Assembly: GCF_000478825.2 (NCBI RefSeq)
Contig: NZ_CP007542.1
Location: 2,914,001 to 2,978,000, forward strand
Direction: 5' to 3'
DNA length: 64,000 bases
DNA from: Synechocystis sp. PCC 6714
GTDB taxonomy: Bacteria; Cyanobacteriota; Cyanobacteriia; Cyanobacteriales; Microcystaceae
Shown: piece after piece, positions 47,435 through 56,460 of the stretch
Layout of the letters: each line of letters begins with the position of its first letter
Position numbering within the stretch: the stretch's first letter is position 1
Program-made: the position numbers and the translations under genes
Notes under the pieces: generated by a model
What the model was told of the DNA's origin: nothing
What the model saw: only the letters and a program-made list of their open reading frames with translations
Database searches by the model: none

Positions 47435-48604
47435 TTAAACGAAGCTCAACCGTGGATCTTGGACTTTACTGGGGGGAAGACAAAGGTCTTCGGCCAAGAT
47501 TGCCTCTTCTGTTTCCATTTGCTCAATCGCTTCCTGGATAATGGTTTGGGGACTTTTGCCCCCCTGATATTGCCCTAACCACTGCTGGGCCACACTACCT
47601 TCCCGCAGAATTTTCAACAATGGGGGGAGGAAGCAGGCAAAACCCTGGTATTTGGCTTGCGGTTGCACAGATCGATATAACTCTTCAATCCATTCCCTAG
47701 CGGCGATCGCCCTGCCATCCTGCCAATGGTATAAGGTACTGTCCAAACCACCAACGGCGGCATCTATTTCGTTTCGATCCGCTAGGTCCAGCAATTCCAC
47801 CGGGGTCAACTGACTTTGTTGGAGGGGGTCTAGGCTAGGATCCGCCAGCATTTGTTGTAAACGGGCTTCCAGGAGAGCCACGATCGCCAGGAGGGAAAGG
47901 GGGTTAGTGACCAAATCGCAGATTCGTAACTCCAGACGGTTAAGGTTATGGGGTCGATTATCTCCATTGGGGCGCACCGCTGACCAAAGATGGCGGACAT
48001 TTTGCATAGTGCCCAGGGCCAATTGCGCCTCCGTCCATTGGACGAAATGACTATGACTACTAAAAAGGGGCACTTCTTTGGGGGTTTTGGGGAACATTTG
48101 CCAACGGCTGGAATGGTACCCCGTTGCCTCCCCGTTTAAAAAGGGAGAAGAGGCACTCAGGGCCAGATATAGTGGAGCCTCCAGCCGCACTAGACGGCAG
48201 GCCCGCATCAACTCTTCCACATCAGGAATACCTATATTAATGTGGATGCTGGCCGTAACTACCTGGGTGCCATAGGTCTGTTCGATGTAACTGTGGTAAG
48301 GATTTTGGGGGTCGGAACGGTAAAAAGTATCAGTGCCCCCCAGAGCTAGACAACTGCCCGGTATTAACGTGTAGTCGGGCCCCAGTTGACTTAGGTAATG
48401 ACGCAACTGTCGACGGGGCTGGAGAATGGCGCATAGCAGGCGATCGTAACTATTCAGTGGCGGTGTAGTGTATTCCACATTACGGCTGTCCGGCTCCCGC
48501 ACAAAGCCACTCAAGTCCCGCACAATGCGATCGGAAAGCCCAATAACTTCCCCCGTTTTCTTCCCGGTATAGATTTCGACTTCTAAACCTTTAGTTAATT
48601 GCAC
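47435..48604 (-). CDS. gshA: Glutamate-cysteine ligase, cyanobacterial type
   Basis: A 389-residue enzyme for the first step of glutathione synthesis. It belongs to the cyanobacterial GCS2-like family: KGLEVEIYTGKKTGEVIGLSDRIV, FVREPDSRNVEYTTPP, SCLALGGTD, ASIHINIGI and RLELRICDLVTNPLSLLAIV. These differ from the E. coli GshA sequence family but share its fold. The start is a GTG. It lies between yebC (upstream, 107 bp) and trmL on the same strand, so a loose yebC-gshA-trmL group is possible. Confidence 0.9.
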   Translation of the reverse strand: MQLTKGLEVEIYTGKKTGEVIGLSDRIVRDLSGFVREPDSRNVEYTTPPLNSYDRLLCAILQPRRQLRHYLSQLGPDYTLIPGSCLALGGTDTFYRSDPQNPYHSYIEQTYGTQVVTASIHINIGIPDVEELMRACRLVRLEAPLYLALSASSPFLNGEATGYHSSRWQMFPKTPKEVPLFSSHSHFVQWTEAQLALGTMQNVRHLWSAVRPNGDNRPHNLNRLELRICDLVTNPLSLLAIVALLEARLQQMLADPSLDPLQQSQLTPVELLDLADRNEIDAAVGGLDSTLYHWQDGRAIAAREWIEELYRSVQPQAKYQGFACFLPPLLKILREGSVAQQWLGQYQGGKSPQTIIQEAIEQMETEEAILAEDLCLPPSKVQDPRLSFV

Positions 48605-48711
48605 TGCACTGGCCTCTTTGAATTAATCTGGCGCAGAACCACCAGGAGATAGCAAACTGCAAGGGGCGTTGAGCAAAGGATCAGCCCCCTACTTTCCTAG
48701 TATCTCACTGC

Positions 48712-49473
48712 CTACCCTGCCAGGATTAACAACTCCTCCGCTAACTCGAAATTGCTGGTGACTGACTGTACATCATCGAGGAATTCCAGGGTTTCAATCA
48801 TTTGCATCAGAGCCTTGGCCTGGTCTGGTTCGCTAATTTCCACCGTATTTTCCGGTAACCAGCGCAATTCCGTTTCTTCAATGGTAAAACCATGCTCCTG
48901 TAACACCTGATTAAGGTTTTCCAATTGAGTCACCCCGGTGAAAACTTCCACCCCGCTACCATCCTCTTCTTCCAACCATTCGTAGCTTTCCCCTTCCCCT
49001 TCTAGGAGGGCTTCCAATAATTTTTCCTCGTCAATCTCACCACTCAACCGGGCCACCCCTTTTTGGCTAAACATCCAACTGACACAACCGGTTTCCCCTA
49101 AATTTCCCCCTTTTTTACTAAAAGCAGCCCGCAGATCCGCCGCTGTACGGTTGCGATTATCGGTTAAGGCCTCAATTAATACGGCCACGCCTCCGGGGCC
49201 ATAGCCTTCGTAGCGAATTTCCTCATAGCTACTTTCCCCTTCCTCATAGGTGCCTGCTCCCTTGGCGATCGCCCGTTCGATGCTGTCATTGGGAACGCCC
49301 GCCGCTTTAGCTTTTTGGATTGCTGACCGCAGTTGGAAATTACCTGCCGGATCGGGAACACCCTGCCGAGCCGCCACAATGATGGCCCGGGAGAGTTGGG
49401 TGGTGGTTTTACCTTTTTCGGCATCCAACCGTGCCTTTTGTCGTTTAATGCTTTGCCATTTACGGCCGCCCAT
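48712..49473 (-). CDS. yebC: YebC/TACO1-family translation/transcription factor
   Basis: 253 residues, starting MGGRKWQSIKRQKARLDAEK and continuing PAGNFQLRSAIQKAKAAGVP, IRYEGYGPGGVAVLIEALTDN and GNLGETGCVSWMF, the unmistakable YebC/PmpR pattern. Some members help ribosomes through proline-rich stretches; others were described as transcription regulators. Length and start are normal. It probably has its own promoter in the 157-bp gap upstream. Confidence 0.93.
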   Translation of the reverse strand: MGGRKWQSIKRQKARLDAEKGKTTTQLSRAIIVAARQGVPDPAGNFQLRSAIQKAKAAGVPNDSIERAIAKGAGTYEEGESSYEEIRYEGYGPGGVAVLIEALTDNRNRTAADLRAAFSKKGGNLGETGCVSWMFSQKGVARLSGEIDEEKLLEALLEGEGESYEWLEEEDGSGVEVFTGVTQLENLNQVLQEHGFTIEETELRWLPENTVEISEPDQAKALMQMIETLEFLDDVQSVTSNFELAEELLILAG

Positions 49474-49630
49474 TGATCTTTACCGTCTAAGGAATACCCC
49501 GATAATTATAGTAATCGAGAGAACTTTGCCCATAGTGGCCCACGGGAATTATGGAGCAATGGATCCCTAAATTTATGGGCCTTTTGCAACACTGCTCAAT
49601 TCTCAAATCTTGGGAAAATATAGATAAATT

Positions 49631-50116
49631 TTATTCCGGCGGAGAGGGGGAAACGGAGGTGGGAATTTCCTCTTCATCTTCAATCATGCTGGGGTCAATC
49701 AGGGTAATATCAAATTGCTCATTGCCAGGGATAGTACCAAATTGGTCCCGACGGCGGTACTCATAACGGAGGGAAACTTGGGGGCCCATAATAATTTCGT
49801 CCCCCGTTTGAATGGTGTAATCCTGTTGTTTTTTGCCGTTGACTAAGAGACCGTTGACACTGCTTTGCCCATCTTCATCACCGTCAATAATCCGATAGGG
49901 AGCCTGGGTATCATCGGAGGATTTTCGCACTAGCACGGCATGGATACGGGAAACAAACTGGGACTTAATGCGAATATCGGCCCTTGGCGATCGCCCAACG
50001 GTATAGAAAGTTTCGGTGAGGAGGAATTCTCGATGGCCACCATCATCCGAAATGATGAGAACGTGCTCTTGGAGAGGTTTTGCTGAAGGGTCAGACATGG
50101 CCAAAGGAAAAAACAA
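49631..50116 (-). CDS. FHA-domain protein
   Basis: A 161-residue protein with one forkhead-associated domain (about 10-125): FYTVGRSPRADIRIKSQFVS, RIHAVLVRK, then SSVNGLLVNGKK and TGDEIIMGPQVSLRYEYRR. FHA domains bind phosphothreonine peptides, so it probably reads the output of Ser/Thr kinases; no kinase gene is adjacent. The C-terminus is acidic and Pro/Ser-rich. It follows the copper ATPase gene on the same strand (155-bp gap). Confidence 0.9.
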   Translation of the reverse strand: MFFPLAMSDPSAKPLQEHVLIISDDGGHREFLLTETFYTVGRSPRADIRIKSQFVSRIHAVLVRKSSDDTQAPYRIIDGDEDGQSSVNGLLVNGKKQQDYTIQTGDEIIMGPQVSLRYEYRRRDQFGTIPGNEQFDITLIDPSMIEDEEEIPTSVSPSPPE

Positions 50117-50270
50117 TAGATGGGATGATATGGATTGAAGAACCGAAAAGATTGGCAGCTAATCCATAGCCATTAAGCTCGGTAGATGGCAGATATTGAT
50201 ATGCTATCTCCTGGAAATCAAGTGTGGGAAGACATTTGCCGACCATGGCTGATAAATAATTTACCCCGAG

Positions 50271-52643
50271 TTAATTGGACAGAGATGCCCTATCCGTGGG
50301 TCGACTAAGGGAGTTCGAAAATTGATACTTCAACCCCAGGGCATTTAACACCACCACAGTGGAGCTACTGGCCATCATGGCAGCGGCGATCGCCGGAGTG
50401 AGAACAATGGCAAAACCAGGCAGAAAAGCCCCAGCGGCAAGGGGAATGGCCAAGAGATTATAGCCCAGGGCCCAAAGTAAATTTTGCTGAATTTTGGCCA
50501 CGGTATAACGGCTTAGGGTCAAAGCTTTGAGCACATCGGAAAGTTGGGAACGCATTAGTACAACATCCGCTGTCTCCATTGCCACGGCTGTGGCCCCAGA
50601 CAGGGAAATGCCCACATCGGCCTGGGCCAGGGCAGGGGCATCGTTTATGCCGTCTCCCACCATGGCTATTACTGATATAGGGTTAAGCTCCTGCAGTGTC
50701 TTAATTTTAGCTACCTTGGCCTGGGGCGTCATCTGGGCTTGGAATTCTGCAATACCCACCTCCGTGGCGATCGCCTGGGCAATGGCGGGATGATCGCCGG
50801 TCAAAAGTAGGGGAGTGATGCCCCAATGCTTCAATTGGGCAATGGTGTTTTTGGCTTCCGGACGCAGGGTATCCTGGAGGGCTAAAAATCCCTGTAAATC
50901 TTGATTGCGGGCTACAAAAATGACTGTTTTCCCTTGCTGAGATAGTTGATCCGCCCCTGTCTGCCATTGGTCATCCCACTGTACCCCCTCCTCCATAAGC
51001 CATTGTTGATTGCCCACCATGAGGCGATCGCCTTGGCACCAACCTTGAACCCCTTGTCCTGGCGTTGTCTCAATATTTTCCACCGGCAACAGTTCCAGAC
51101 CCTGGGCACTGGAGATTAAGCCTTGGGCTAGGGGATGGCGGGTTCCCTGTTCCACAGAAGCCGCTAGGGTTAATAATTCAATCCCAGTAATATCAGCCAC
51201 TGGCACCGTATCGGTTAACCGTAAATTGCCCTGGGTGAGGGTGCCCGTTTTGTCAAAAGCTATCACGGTGGTGCGTTGGAGAATTTCGAGGATGTTACCT
51301 CCTTTGATCAGGATGCCCTGTTCCGCCCCCAAGCTAGTACCCACCAAAATTGCTGTGGGGGTTGCTAAACCAAGGGCACAGGGACAGGCCACCACCAAGA
51401 CGGAAACACTTAATTTGAGGGCTAGTAAAAGGGGAGAAAGTCCGGTTTCCGCAATCATTTCGGGAAATAATGATTGCCCTACTAAGGCCCAGAAGGCTAA
51501 TGTTACCAAGGCGATCGCCATCACCCCATAGGCAAACCAGCCCGCCACCTTATCTGCTAATCGTTGCATCGGCGCCTTTTGGGTTTGGGCCGTTTCCACC
51601 AATTGGATAATACGAGCCAGGGTCGTTTCAGACCCAACATGGGTGGCAATAACGGTTATGGCCCCAGACTGATTCCAAGCTCCGGCAATGACGGCATCAT
51701 CAACGTTTTTTTGCACCGGCAGAGATTCCCCAGTTAATAGGGACTCGTCCACCATGGTTTTGCCGGCCACTAGAATGCCGTCCACTGGGATCTTTTCCCC
51801 CGGTAACACCTGTACCCACTCCCCCACCCGCACCTGTTCCACGGGAATTTCGATGCCAGTTTGTTCCTGAGCTTTTCCCCGTCCCACCAATCGGGCTAGG
51901 GATGGCTGCAAAGCTAATAATTCCGTTAGAGCAGATTTAGCTTTTTGCCTTGCTTTGCTTTCTAGGGTTCTGCCCAGCAGTAACACCCCCAACAACATCA
52001 CTGGCTCATCAAAAAAACATTCCCAGCCCAACCCCGGCCAAGCCCAAGCAATGCAGCTGGTGAGGTACGCACTGCCAGTGCCCAAAGCCACAAGGGTATT
52101 CATGTTGGCATGGCCAAATCTCAAACCCCGCCAACCATCAAGAAAAATTTCCCGTCCTGGAACGGCGATCGCCAGGGTAGCCAGGCCCCAATGGAACACA
52201 GGGTGATGGAAAAAAGGAATCATAGGGCCACCAAAATGGCTCAGATGTCCTAGCCCTGATAACAGGAGTAAAAGCAGAGCAACGGCTAGCCCCCAGTTAA
52301 CGTTTTCCCCCTGGCCATTCTGCTTGTTTAATAGCTTAATCCCCCCATGGCCCTGACGAATCTGACTGGGAAATCCCCGCTGACTTAAATGTTCGGCGAT
52401 CGCCTGGGGTTCCACTGTTCCCAGTTCGTAATGTACCACCGCCACCGCTGTAACCAAATTAACTTGACTATCCGTTACTCCGGTTAATTGCCCCAACTGT
52501 CTTTCCACCGCAGCCACACAACCGGCACATTTCATTCCCCCCACATCAAGGGTAAGACTGGTAATTTGATTGCGACCATTGGGGCCGTTCTGGCCATTGT
52601 TGCTAGCAATATTAGAAGTAGGAGCCGAGGAAAGTTGAACCAT
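50271..52643 (-). CDS. ctaA: Copper-transporting P1B-type ATPase, CtaA type
   Basis: 790 residues. An N-terminal heavy-metal domain carries GMKCAGC (about 36-42); eight hydrophobic helices include the CPC metal site in VVACPCALGLATPTA. The catalytic phosphorylation motif is DKTGTLTQG, and TGDHPA and MVGDGINDAPALAQAD follow. Cyanobacteria have two such pumps, CtaA (delivering copper across the plasma membrane) and PacS (thylakoid). The N-terminus MVQLS and length fit CtaA as I remember it; PacS is the alternative. A His/Gly/Asn-rich stretch precedes the metal domain. Confidence 0.85.
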   Translation of the reverse strand: MVQLSSAPTSNIASNNGQNGPNGRNQITSLTLDVGGMKCAGCVAAVERQLGQLTGVTDSQVNLVTAVAVVHYELGTVEPQAIAEHLSQRGFPSQIRQGHGGIKLLNKQNGQGENVNWGLAVALLLLLLSGLGHLSHFGGPMIPFFHHPVFHWGLATLAIAVPGREIFLDGWRGLRFGHANMNTLVALGTGSAYLTSCIAWAWPGLGWECFFDEPVMLLGVLLLGRTLESKARQKAKSALTELLALQPSLARLVGRGKAQEQTGIEIPVEQVRVGEWVQVLPGEKIPVDGILVAGKTMVDESLLTGESLPVQKNVDDAVIAGAWNQSGAITVIATHVGSETTLARIIQLVETAQTQKAPMQRLADKVAGWFAYGVMAIALVTLAFWALVGQSLFPEMIAETGLSPLLLALKLSVSVLVVACPCALGLATPTAILVGTSLGAEQGILIKGGNILEILQRTTVIAFDKTGTLTQGNLRLTDTVPVADITGIELLTLAASVEQGTRHPLAQGLISSAQGLELLPVENIETTPGQGVQGWCQGDRLMVGNQQWLMEEGVQWDDQWQTGADQLSQQGKTVIFVARNQDLQGFLALQDTLRPEAKNTIAQLKHWGITPLLLTGDHPAIAQAIATEVGIAEFQAQMTPQAKVAKIKTLQELNPISVIAMVGDGINDAPALAQADVGISLSGATAVAMETADVVLMRSQLSDVLKALTLSRYTVAKIQQNLLWALGYNLLAIPLAAGAFLPGFAIVLTPAIAAAMMASSSTVVVLNALGLKYQFSNSLSRPTDRASLSN

Positions 52644-52887
52644 GGTGGAAGAACTAAGATAAACGGCCCATTTGGGCAGTAGCGGGGAGAAGATATTTTT
52701 CCGCTGGTAATCGGCAATGTGGGACTTGCACGGTGTCTAATTACTTGGCTGCCACTCCATCTAGCCAGTCCCTGGCCTCGTTTAGGGCGACCATTACTGA
52801 GCAGTAATAGGGGGCATGGATTGGTCACCGCCGAGAAAAAATACCAAGCATAGGAGCTGAAATCCAATGGGCAAACCGTTGGAATTG

Positions 52888-53526
52888 TTAAAGGGCCTTG
52901 GCTTTTTGGGTTTTAGCTTTCATTTTGGCTGCACTTTGCCGTAGGGCTTGTAAGCGAGTTTCATACTGTTTACGCTGACGACGGTTGGGGGTTTGCTCGA
53001 TCAATGTTTTGAAGGCACTGCCAAGACTTTTGTAGGCATTGGGTAGGGTATAGCCGAAACGGGTGGCTAGGGTAATCGCTTTTTCGTCCGCCTCGATCGC
53101 CTCTTTGATGCGCTTTTCACCGTTATTTTTTTGCCAGAGCCGGTAGCCAGAAATACCACACAACCCTAGAGCTAAAAGCAAGAGCAATCCGTCTTGTACC
53201 CACAGTTCCCCCACTGCACCGCCTAAACCGATGGCCAGGGCGGCCATTTCCCAACCTTCCCGGGGAATAGTGTCGCTTTGAATCCGGGCCACCTCATGCC
53301 AAAAGAGTAAATTTCGCTGGTCGATGGCCAGATTTTCCCATTTAGCCAAATCCACCTGAATTTCAATTTCATCCCTTCCCAATTCTTCCGAACGGATCAA
53401 GGGGGGATTAACTTCAGTGCTCCCTTCCACCATTACCCAACTTTGGAGTTCCGGCGGCAGTAAACTTTTCAAGCGCCGCAGTTCACTCATTTCAGCGCGG
53501 GCCGTTGCAGAGGAGTAGGAGGTCAT
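52888..53526 (-). CDS. DUF3318 membrane protein
   Basis: A 212-residue cyanobacterial protein. A soluble N-terminus (SELRRLKSLLPPELQSWVMV) leads to LLFWHEVARIQSDTIPREGWE, two hydrophobic helices (about 92-108 and 112-130) and a basic helical C-terminus ending in Lys/Ala repeats. The pattern is DUF3318; the HE pair in FWHEVARIQ recalls minimal metalloprotease motifs, but the second ligand set is not evident. Function is unknown. It lies upstream of ctaA on the same strand with a 244-bp gap in which I see nothing definite. Confidence 0.75.
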   Translation of the reverse strand: MTSYSSATARAEMSELRRLKSLLPPELQSWVMVEGSTEVNPPLIRSEELGRDEIEIQVDLAKWENLAIDQRNLLFWHEVARIQSDTIPREGWEMAALAIGLGGAVGELWVQDGLLLLLALGLCGISGYRLWQKNNGEKRIKEAIEADEKAITLATRFGYTLPNAYKSLGSAFKTLIEQTPNRRQRKQYETRLQALRQSAAKMKAKTQKAKAL

Positions 53527-53748
53527 GGCAGTTTGCTATTTTCTTGACTGATCAACAGTGGATCTGGATAATCCTAACCCATTTTGACATTTTCCTTTGG
53601 TCCATCGCTAAGGCGATCGCCCAGATGGTCTAAAAGCGTTGTTTACCCAATCCTCTGGCGCAAATCTGATAGAATTTGAACGGTCTTGCCCAGTCCTAAT
53701 CCCCTGTATTCCAAGGGATCCCCAAGAGATATAAGAGATAAAACCACC

Positions 53749-55062
53749 ATGATTTACGACATTTTCATGCCCGCCCTGAGTTCCACCATGACCGAGGGGA
53801 AAATTGTTTCCTGGACTAAGTCCCCCGGTGACAAAGTGGAAAAAGGTGAAACTGTCCTGGTGGTGGAATCGGACAAAGCGGATATGGACGTGGAATCTTT
53901 TAACGAAGGTTACCTGGCCGCTATTTTAGTGCCGGCTGGGGAAGAAGCTCCCGTGGGGGCAACCCTAGGCCTAGTGGCGGAAACGGAAGCGGAAATTGCC
54001 GAGGCCCAGGCTAAAGCGGGCTCCGGTGGTAGTTCTAGTGCAGGCCCAATTCCAACTCCGACTCCCCAACAGCCTGAACCGGTGGCGATCGCCAGTCCGA
54101 CAACTACGGAAGCAACCCCAGTCCCCAGCAGCAACGGTAATGGTAAAGGCAGTGGACGGATCATTGCTTCCCCGCGGGCGAAAAAGCTAGCCAAAGAGTT
54201 AAAAGTTGACTTGGTTACTGTTGCTGGTACTGGCCCCCACGGCAGAATTGTGGCCGCTGATATCGAAAATGCCGCTGGCAAACCAGTAAGTCCTCCGGTC
54301 GCTGTGCCCAGTGCCCCAGTTATCAGTGCCCCTGCCGCCGTTATTTCCACTGTTCCCTCCATTGCAACACCGACTTCCACTATCCCTGTCGGCCAAACAG
54401 TGCCCCTGACCACATTCCAGAAAGCGCTGGTTCAAAATATGGTGGCGGCCATGGCGGCTCCCACTTTCCGGGTAGGTTACACCATTACCACCGATGGATT
54501 AGACCAACTTTACAAGCAAATTAAAGGCAAGGGAGTGACTATGACGGCCCTATTGGCCAAAGCTGTGGCCCTAGCGCTGAAAAAGCACCCCATTGTCAAC
54601 GCCAGCTACACTGACCAAGGCATTGCTTACCACAAGGATGTCAACATTGCTCTGGCTGTGGCTATGCCCGATGGCGGCCTGATCACTCCAGTGCTACAAA
54701 ACGCAGATCAAGTGGACATCTATTCCCTCTCCCGCCGCTGGAAAGAGTTGGTGGAACGGGCCAGGGCTAAACAATTACAGCCGGAGGAATACAGTACTGG
54801 TACTTTCACTATTTCTAATCTGGGCATGTTTGGGGTGGATCGATTTGATGCCATTCTGCCGCCCGGTCAGGGGGGAATTTTGGCAGTGGGCGCTTCCCGT
54901 CCCCAGGTGGTGGCTAATGAGGAAGGCTTGATTGGTACTAAACGACAAATGGCAGTTAATGTGACCTGTGACCATCGGGTCATTTATGGAGCCCATGCCG
55001 CGGCTTTCCTAAAAGATTTGGCCACCATCATTGAGGAAAATCCCCAGTCTTTGACTATGTAG
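53749..55062 (+). CDS. pdhC: Dihydrolipoamide acetyltransferase, E2 of pyruvate dehydrogenase
   Basis: 437 residues from the ATG at 53749 (upstream frame not family-like). A lipoyl domain has the lipoylated Lys in ESDKADMDVESF; an Ala/Pro/Thr-rich linker follows; the E3/E1-binding domain is SPRAKKLAKELKVDLVTVAG through GPHGRIVAADIE; the catalytic domain ends with CDHRVIYGAHAAAFL. The final motif has Tyr where many E2 proteins have Asp (HRVIDG), the plastid/cyanobacterial form. It transfers acetyl to CoA between pyruvate decarboxylation and fatty-acid synthesis. Its lipoate is made through lipB, also in this window. Confidence 0.93.
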   Translation: MIYDIFMPALSSTMTEGKIVSWTKSPGDKVEKGETVLVVESDKADMDVESFNEGYLAAILVPAGEEAPVGATLGLVAETEAEIAEAQAKAGSGGSSSAGPIPTPTPQQPEPVAIASPTTTEATPVPSSNGNGKGSGRIIASPRAKKLAKELKVDLVTVAGTGPHGRIVAADIENAAGKPVSPPVAVPSAPVISAPAAVISTVPSIATPTSTIPVGQTVPLTTFQKALVQNMVAAMAAPTFRVGYTITTDGLDQLYKQIKGKGVTMTALLAKAVALALKKHPIVNASYTDQGIAYHKDVNIALAVAMPDGGLITPVLQNADQVDIYSLSRRWKELVERARAKQLQPEEYSTGTFTISNLGMFGVDRFDAILPPGQGGILAVGASRPQVVANEEGLIGTKRQMAVNVTCDHRVIYGAHAAAFLKDLATIIEENPQSLTM

Positions 55063-55106
55063 CCCACGGCATGGTGGATCAGCTTAGTTTACTGGGTCTG
55101 CAAAGT

Positions 55107-55131
55107 CCCCCAATTCGTTCAGTTTTGGGGG
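55107..55131. terminator. Possible bidirectional terminator between pdhC and the protease gene
   Basis: CCCCCAA (55107-55113) pairs with TTGGGGG (55125-55131) with an 11-base loop, in the convergent gap of pdhC and the downstream minus-strand gene. The T-tract is weak on the plus side. Confidence 0.45.
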
Positions 55132-55222
55132 ATTCGCTTTCCGGATCTTTCCTATCTAGTCCTGGAATTTTAAAGCCGAGATAATTTTGTACACATGGGC
55201 CCACCAAAAAAGCCAAGCTTTG

Positions 55223-56014
55223 CTAATTAACCGATGCTGGCCAACCGAGGCGGGTGGGTTGCTGGTAAAGCCGATATAGGGTTCTTATATCCCTAGGGGA
55301 AATGGGGGGAACATCGGCCGTTTGGGCTGGGTATAAAGCGTCTTCGGGCCGATCACTGTGGCCCCAAATGCCCAGGGCGTGCCCCAGTTCATGGCGGGCG
55401 GTGCCTTGGAGGGAAAGGGGGGCTAAACCAGGTTTGATGGCGATCGCCATGCGGTGGCGTAGTTGGGGTGGGGATGTGTCAGTCCAATAAAATTCATGGC
55501 TAGCCTGGGCGGTGCGGGCCCGACCGAAACTAACTAATCCGGTTTGCGGGTCCACGGTACGGGCTAGGGGCGGTTCCCGATAAAAAATAGCAATGTCCGC
55601 CTCGACTATACTTTCAGCGATGGTGAGGGGAAAAAACTTTTGCCAATCGGCGATCGCCGTTTTAATGGCCTGTTGCCAAATATAGTAGCGTTTTTGGGCA
55701 GCACTGCCGGGGGTTAACCCAGGGGGATAGTCCACCGCTACAGTGACGGGGAAGTTAGACCAGAGTAAATAACCCAGGGGAGAAGGCTGAATCTGAGAGA
55801 AATAATCGGTGCCATCATCCCCAGGCAGACTGAGATTATCGAGGCTGGGGGCTAGATCCACCAACTCCACGGGCAAAGGGTGAATTTGAGCTTTCGGTAA
55901 AGCCGGATTTTTGCCATTGTTTCCATCATTGGCGATCGCCGGTAGGTTAACTAGGACTACGGCCAACAGGAACAGGGCTAAGAACCAGCCCCAAAGCTTG
56001 ATTTGTTTGTTCAC
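55223..56014 (-). CDS. Secreted metzincin-type zinc protease
   Basis: 263 residues. A signal peptide (about 1-30, LWGWFLALFLLAVVLVNLPAIA) is followed by a Pro-rich segment and a catalytic domain with the extended zinc motif HELGHALGIWGH (HExxHxxGxxH) at about 212-223, as in matrixin/M10-like metzincins; a Met-turn is expected near the end but is not clear. It probably acts in the periplasm. Neighbouring secG and gpmI are on the same strand with a 152-bp gap. Substrate unknown. Confidence 0.82.
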   Translation of the reverse strand: MNKQIKLWGWFLALFLLAVVLVNLPAIANDGNNGKNPALPKAQIHPLPVELVDLAPSLDNLSLPGDDGTDYFSQIQPSPLGYLLWSNFPVTVAVDYPPGLTPGSAAQKRYYIWQQAIKTAIADWQKFFPLTIAESIVEADIAIFYREPPLARTVDPQTGLVSFGRARTAQASHEFYWTDTSPPQLRHRMAIAIKPGLAPLSLQGTARHELGHALGIWGHSDRPEDALYPAQTADVPPISPRDIRTLYRLYQQPTRLGWPASVN

Positions 56015-56166
56015 AATTCTTCCCCCGGCCGGGAATTTCCCGAGACCTCGAATGGCGCGAAGGAAATCAAATCAAAGTTGCCCAAGGTTATTGGAATCGC
56101 ACTAATTGCACTAATTGACGGTGACTGATGTTGACACAGGCCACACTGACCAAAATACTTGTCGAC

Positions 56167-56400
56167 TTAGTTAGCCAGCCAGCCAGCACTGAGAATAATA
56201 GTCAGGCCAATAAAAATAATGCTCAGGGTCCAGGTCACCTGGTTAAGGGTCTTTTCCGCACTTTTGGCACTGGTGAACAATTGGGCCTGGCCACCGATGC
56301 CGGCAATGCCATCACCTTTGGGACTGTGGAGCAACACTAGTATGGTTAACAGAGCGGCGGAAGCCATCCAAACAATTCGTAAAACAGTGATTAAAGTCAT
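56167..56400 (-). CDS. secG: Protein translocase subunit SecG
   Basis: 77 residues with two hydrophobic helices (about 5-23 and 53-73) joined by the SecG loop HSPKGDGIAGIGGQAQLFTSAKSAEKTLNQVT. It belongs to the SecYEG channel in the plasma and thylakoid membranes. It lies 60 bp downstream of gpmI on the same strand, an order common in bacteria, so the two are probably co-transcribed. Confidence 0.92.
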   Translation of the reverse strand: MTLITVLRIVWMASAALLTILVLLHSPKGDGIAGIGGQAQLFTSAKSAEKTLNQVTWTLSIIFIGLTIILSAGWLAN

Positions 56401-56460
56401 AACAATTCAGTGCCCTTCGGCGATCATGCGAGTTTTTTATTTTAGCCTGTTTATCCAACC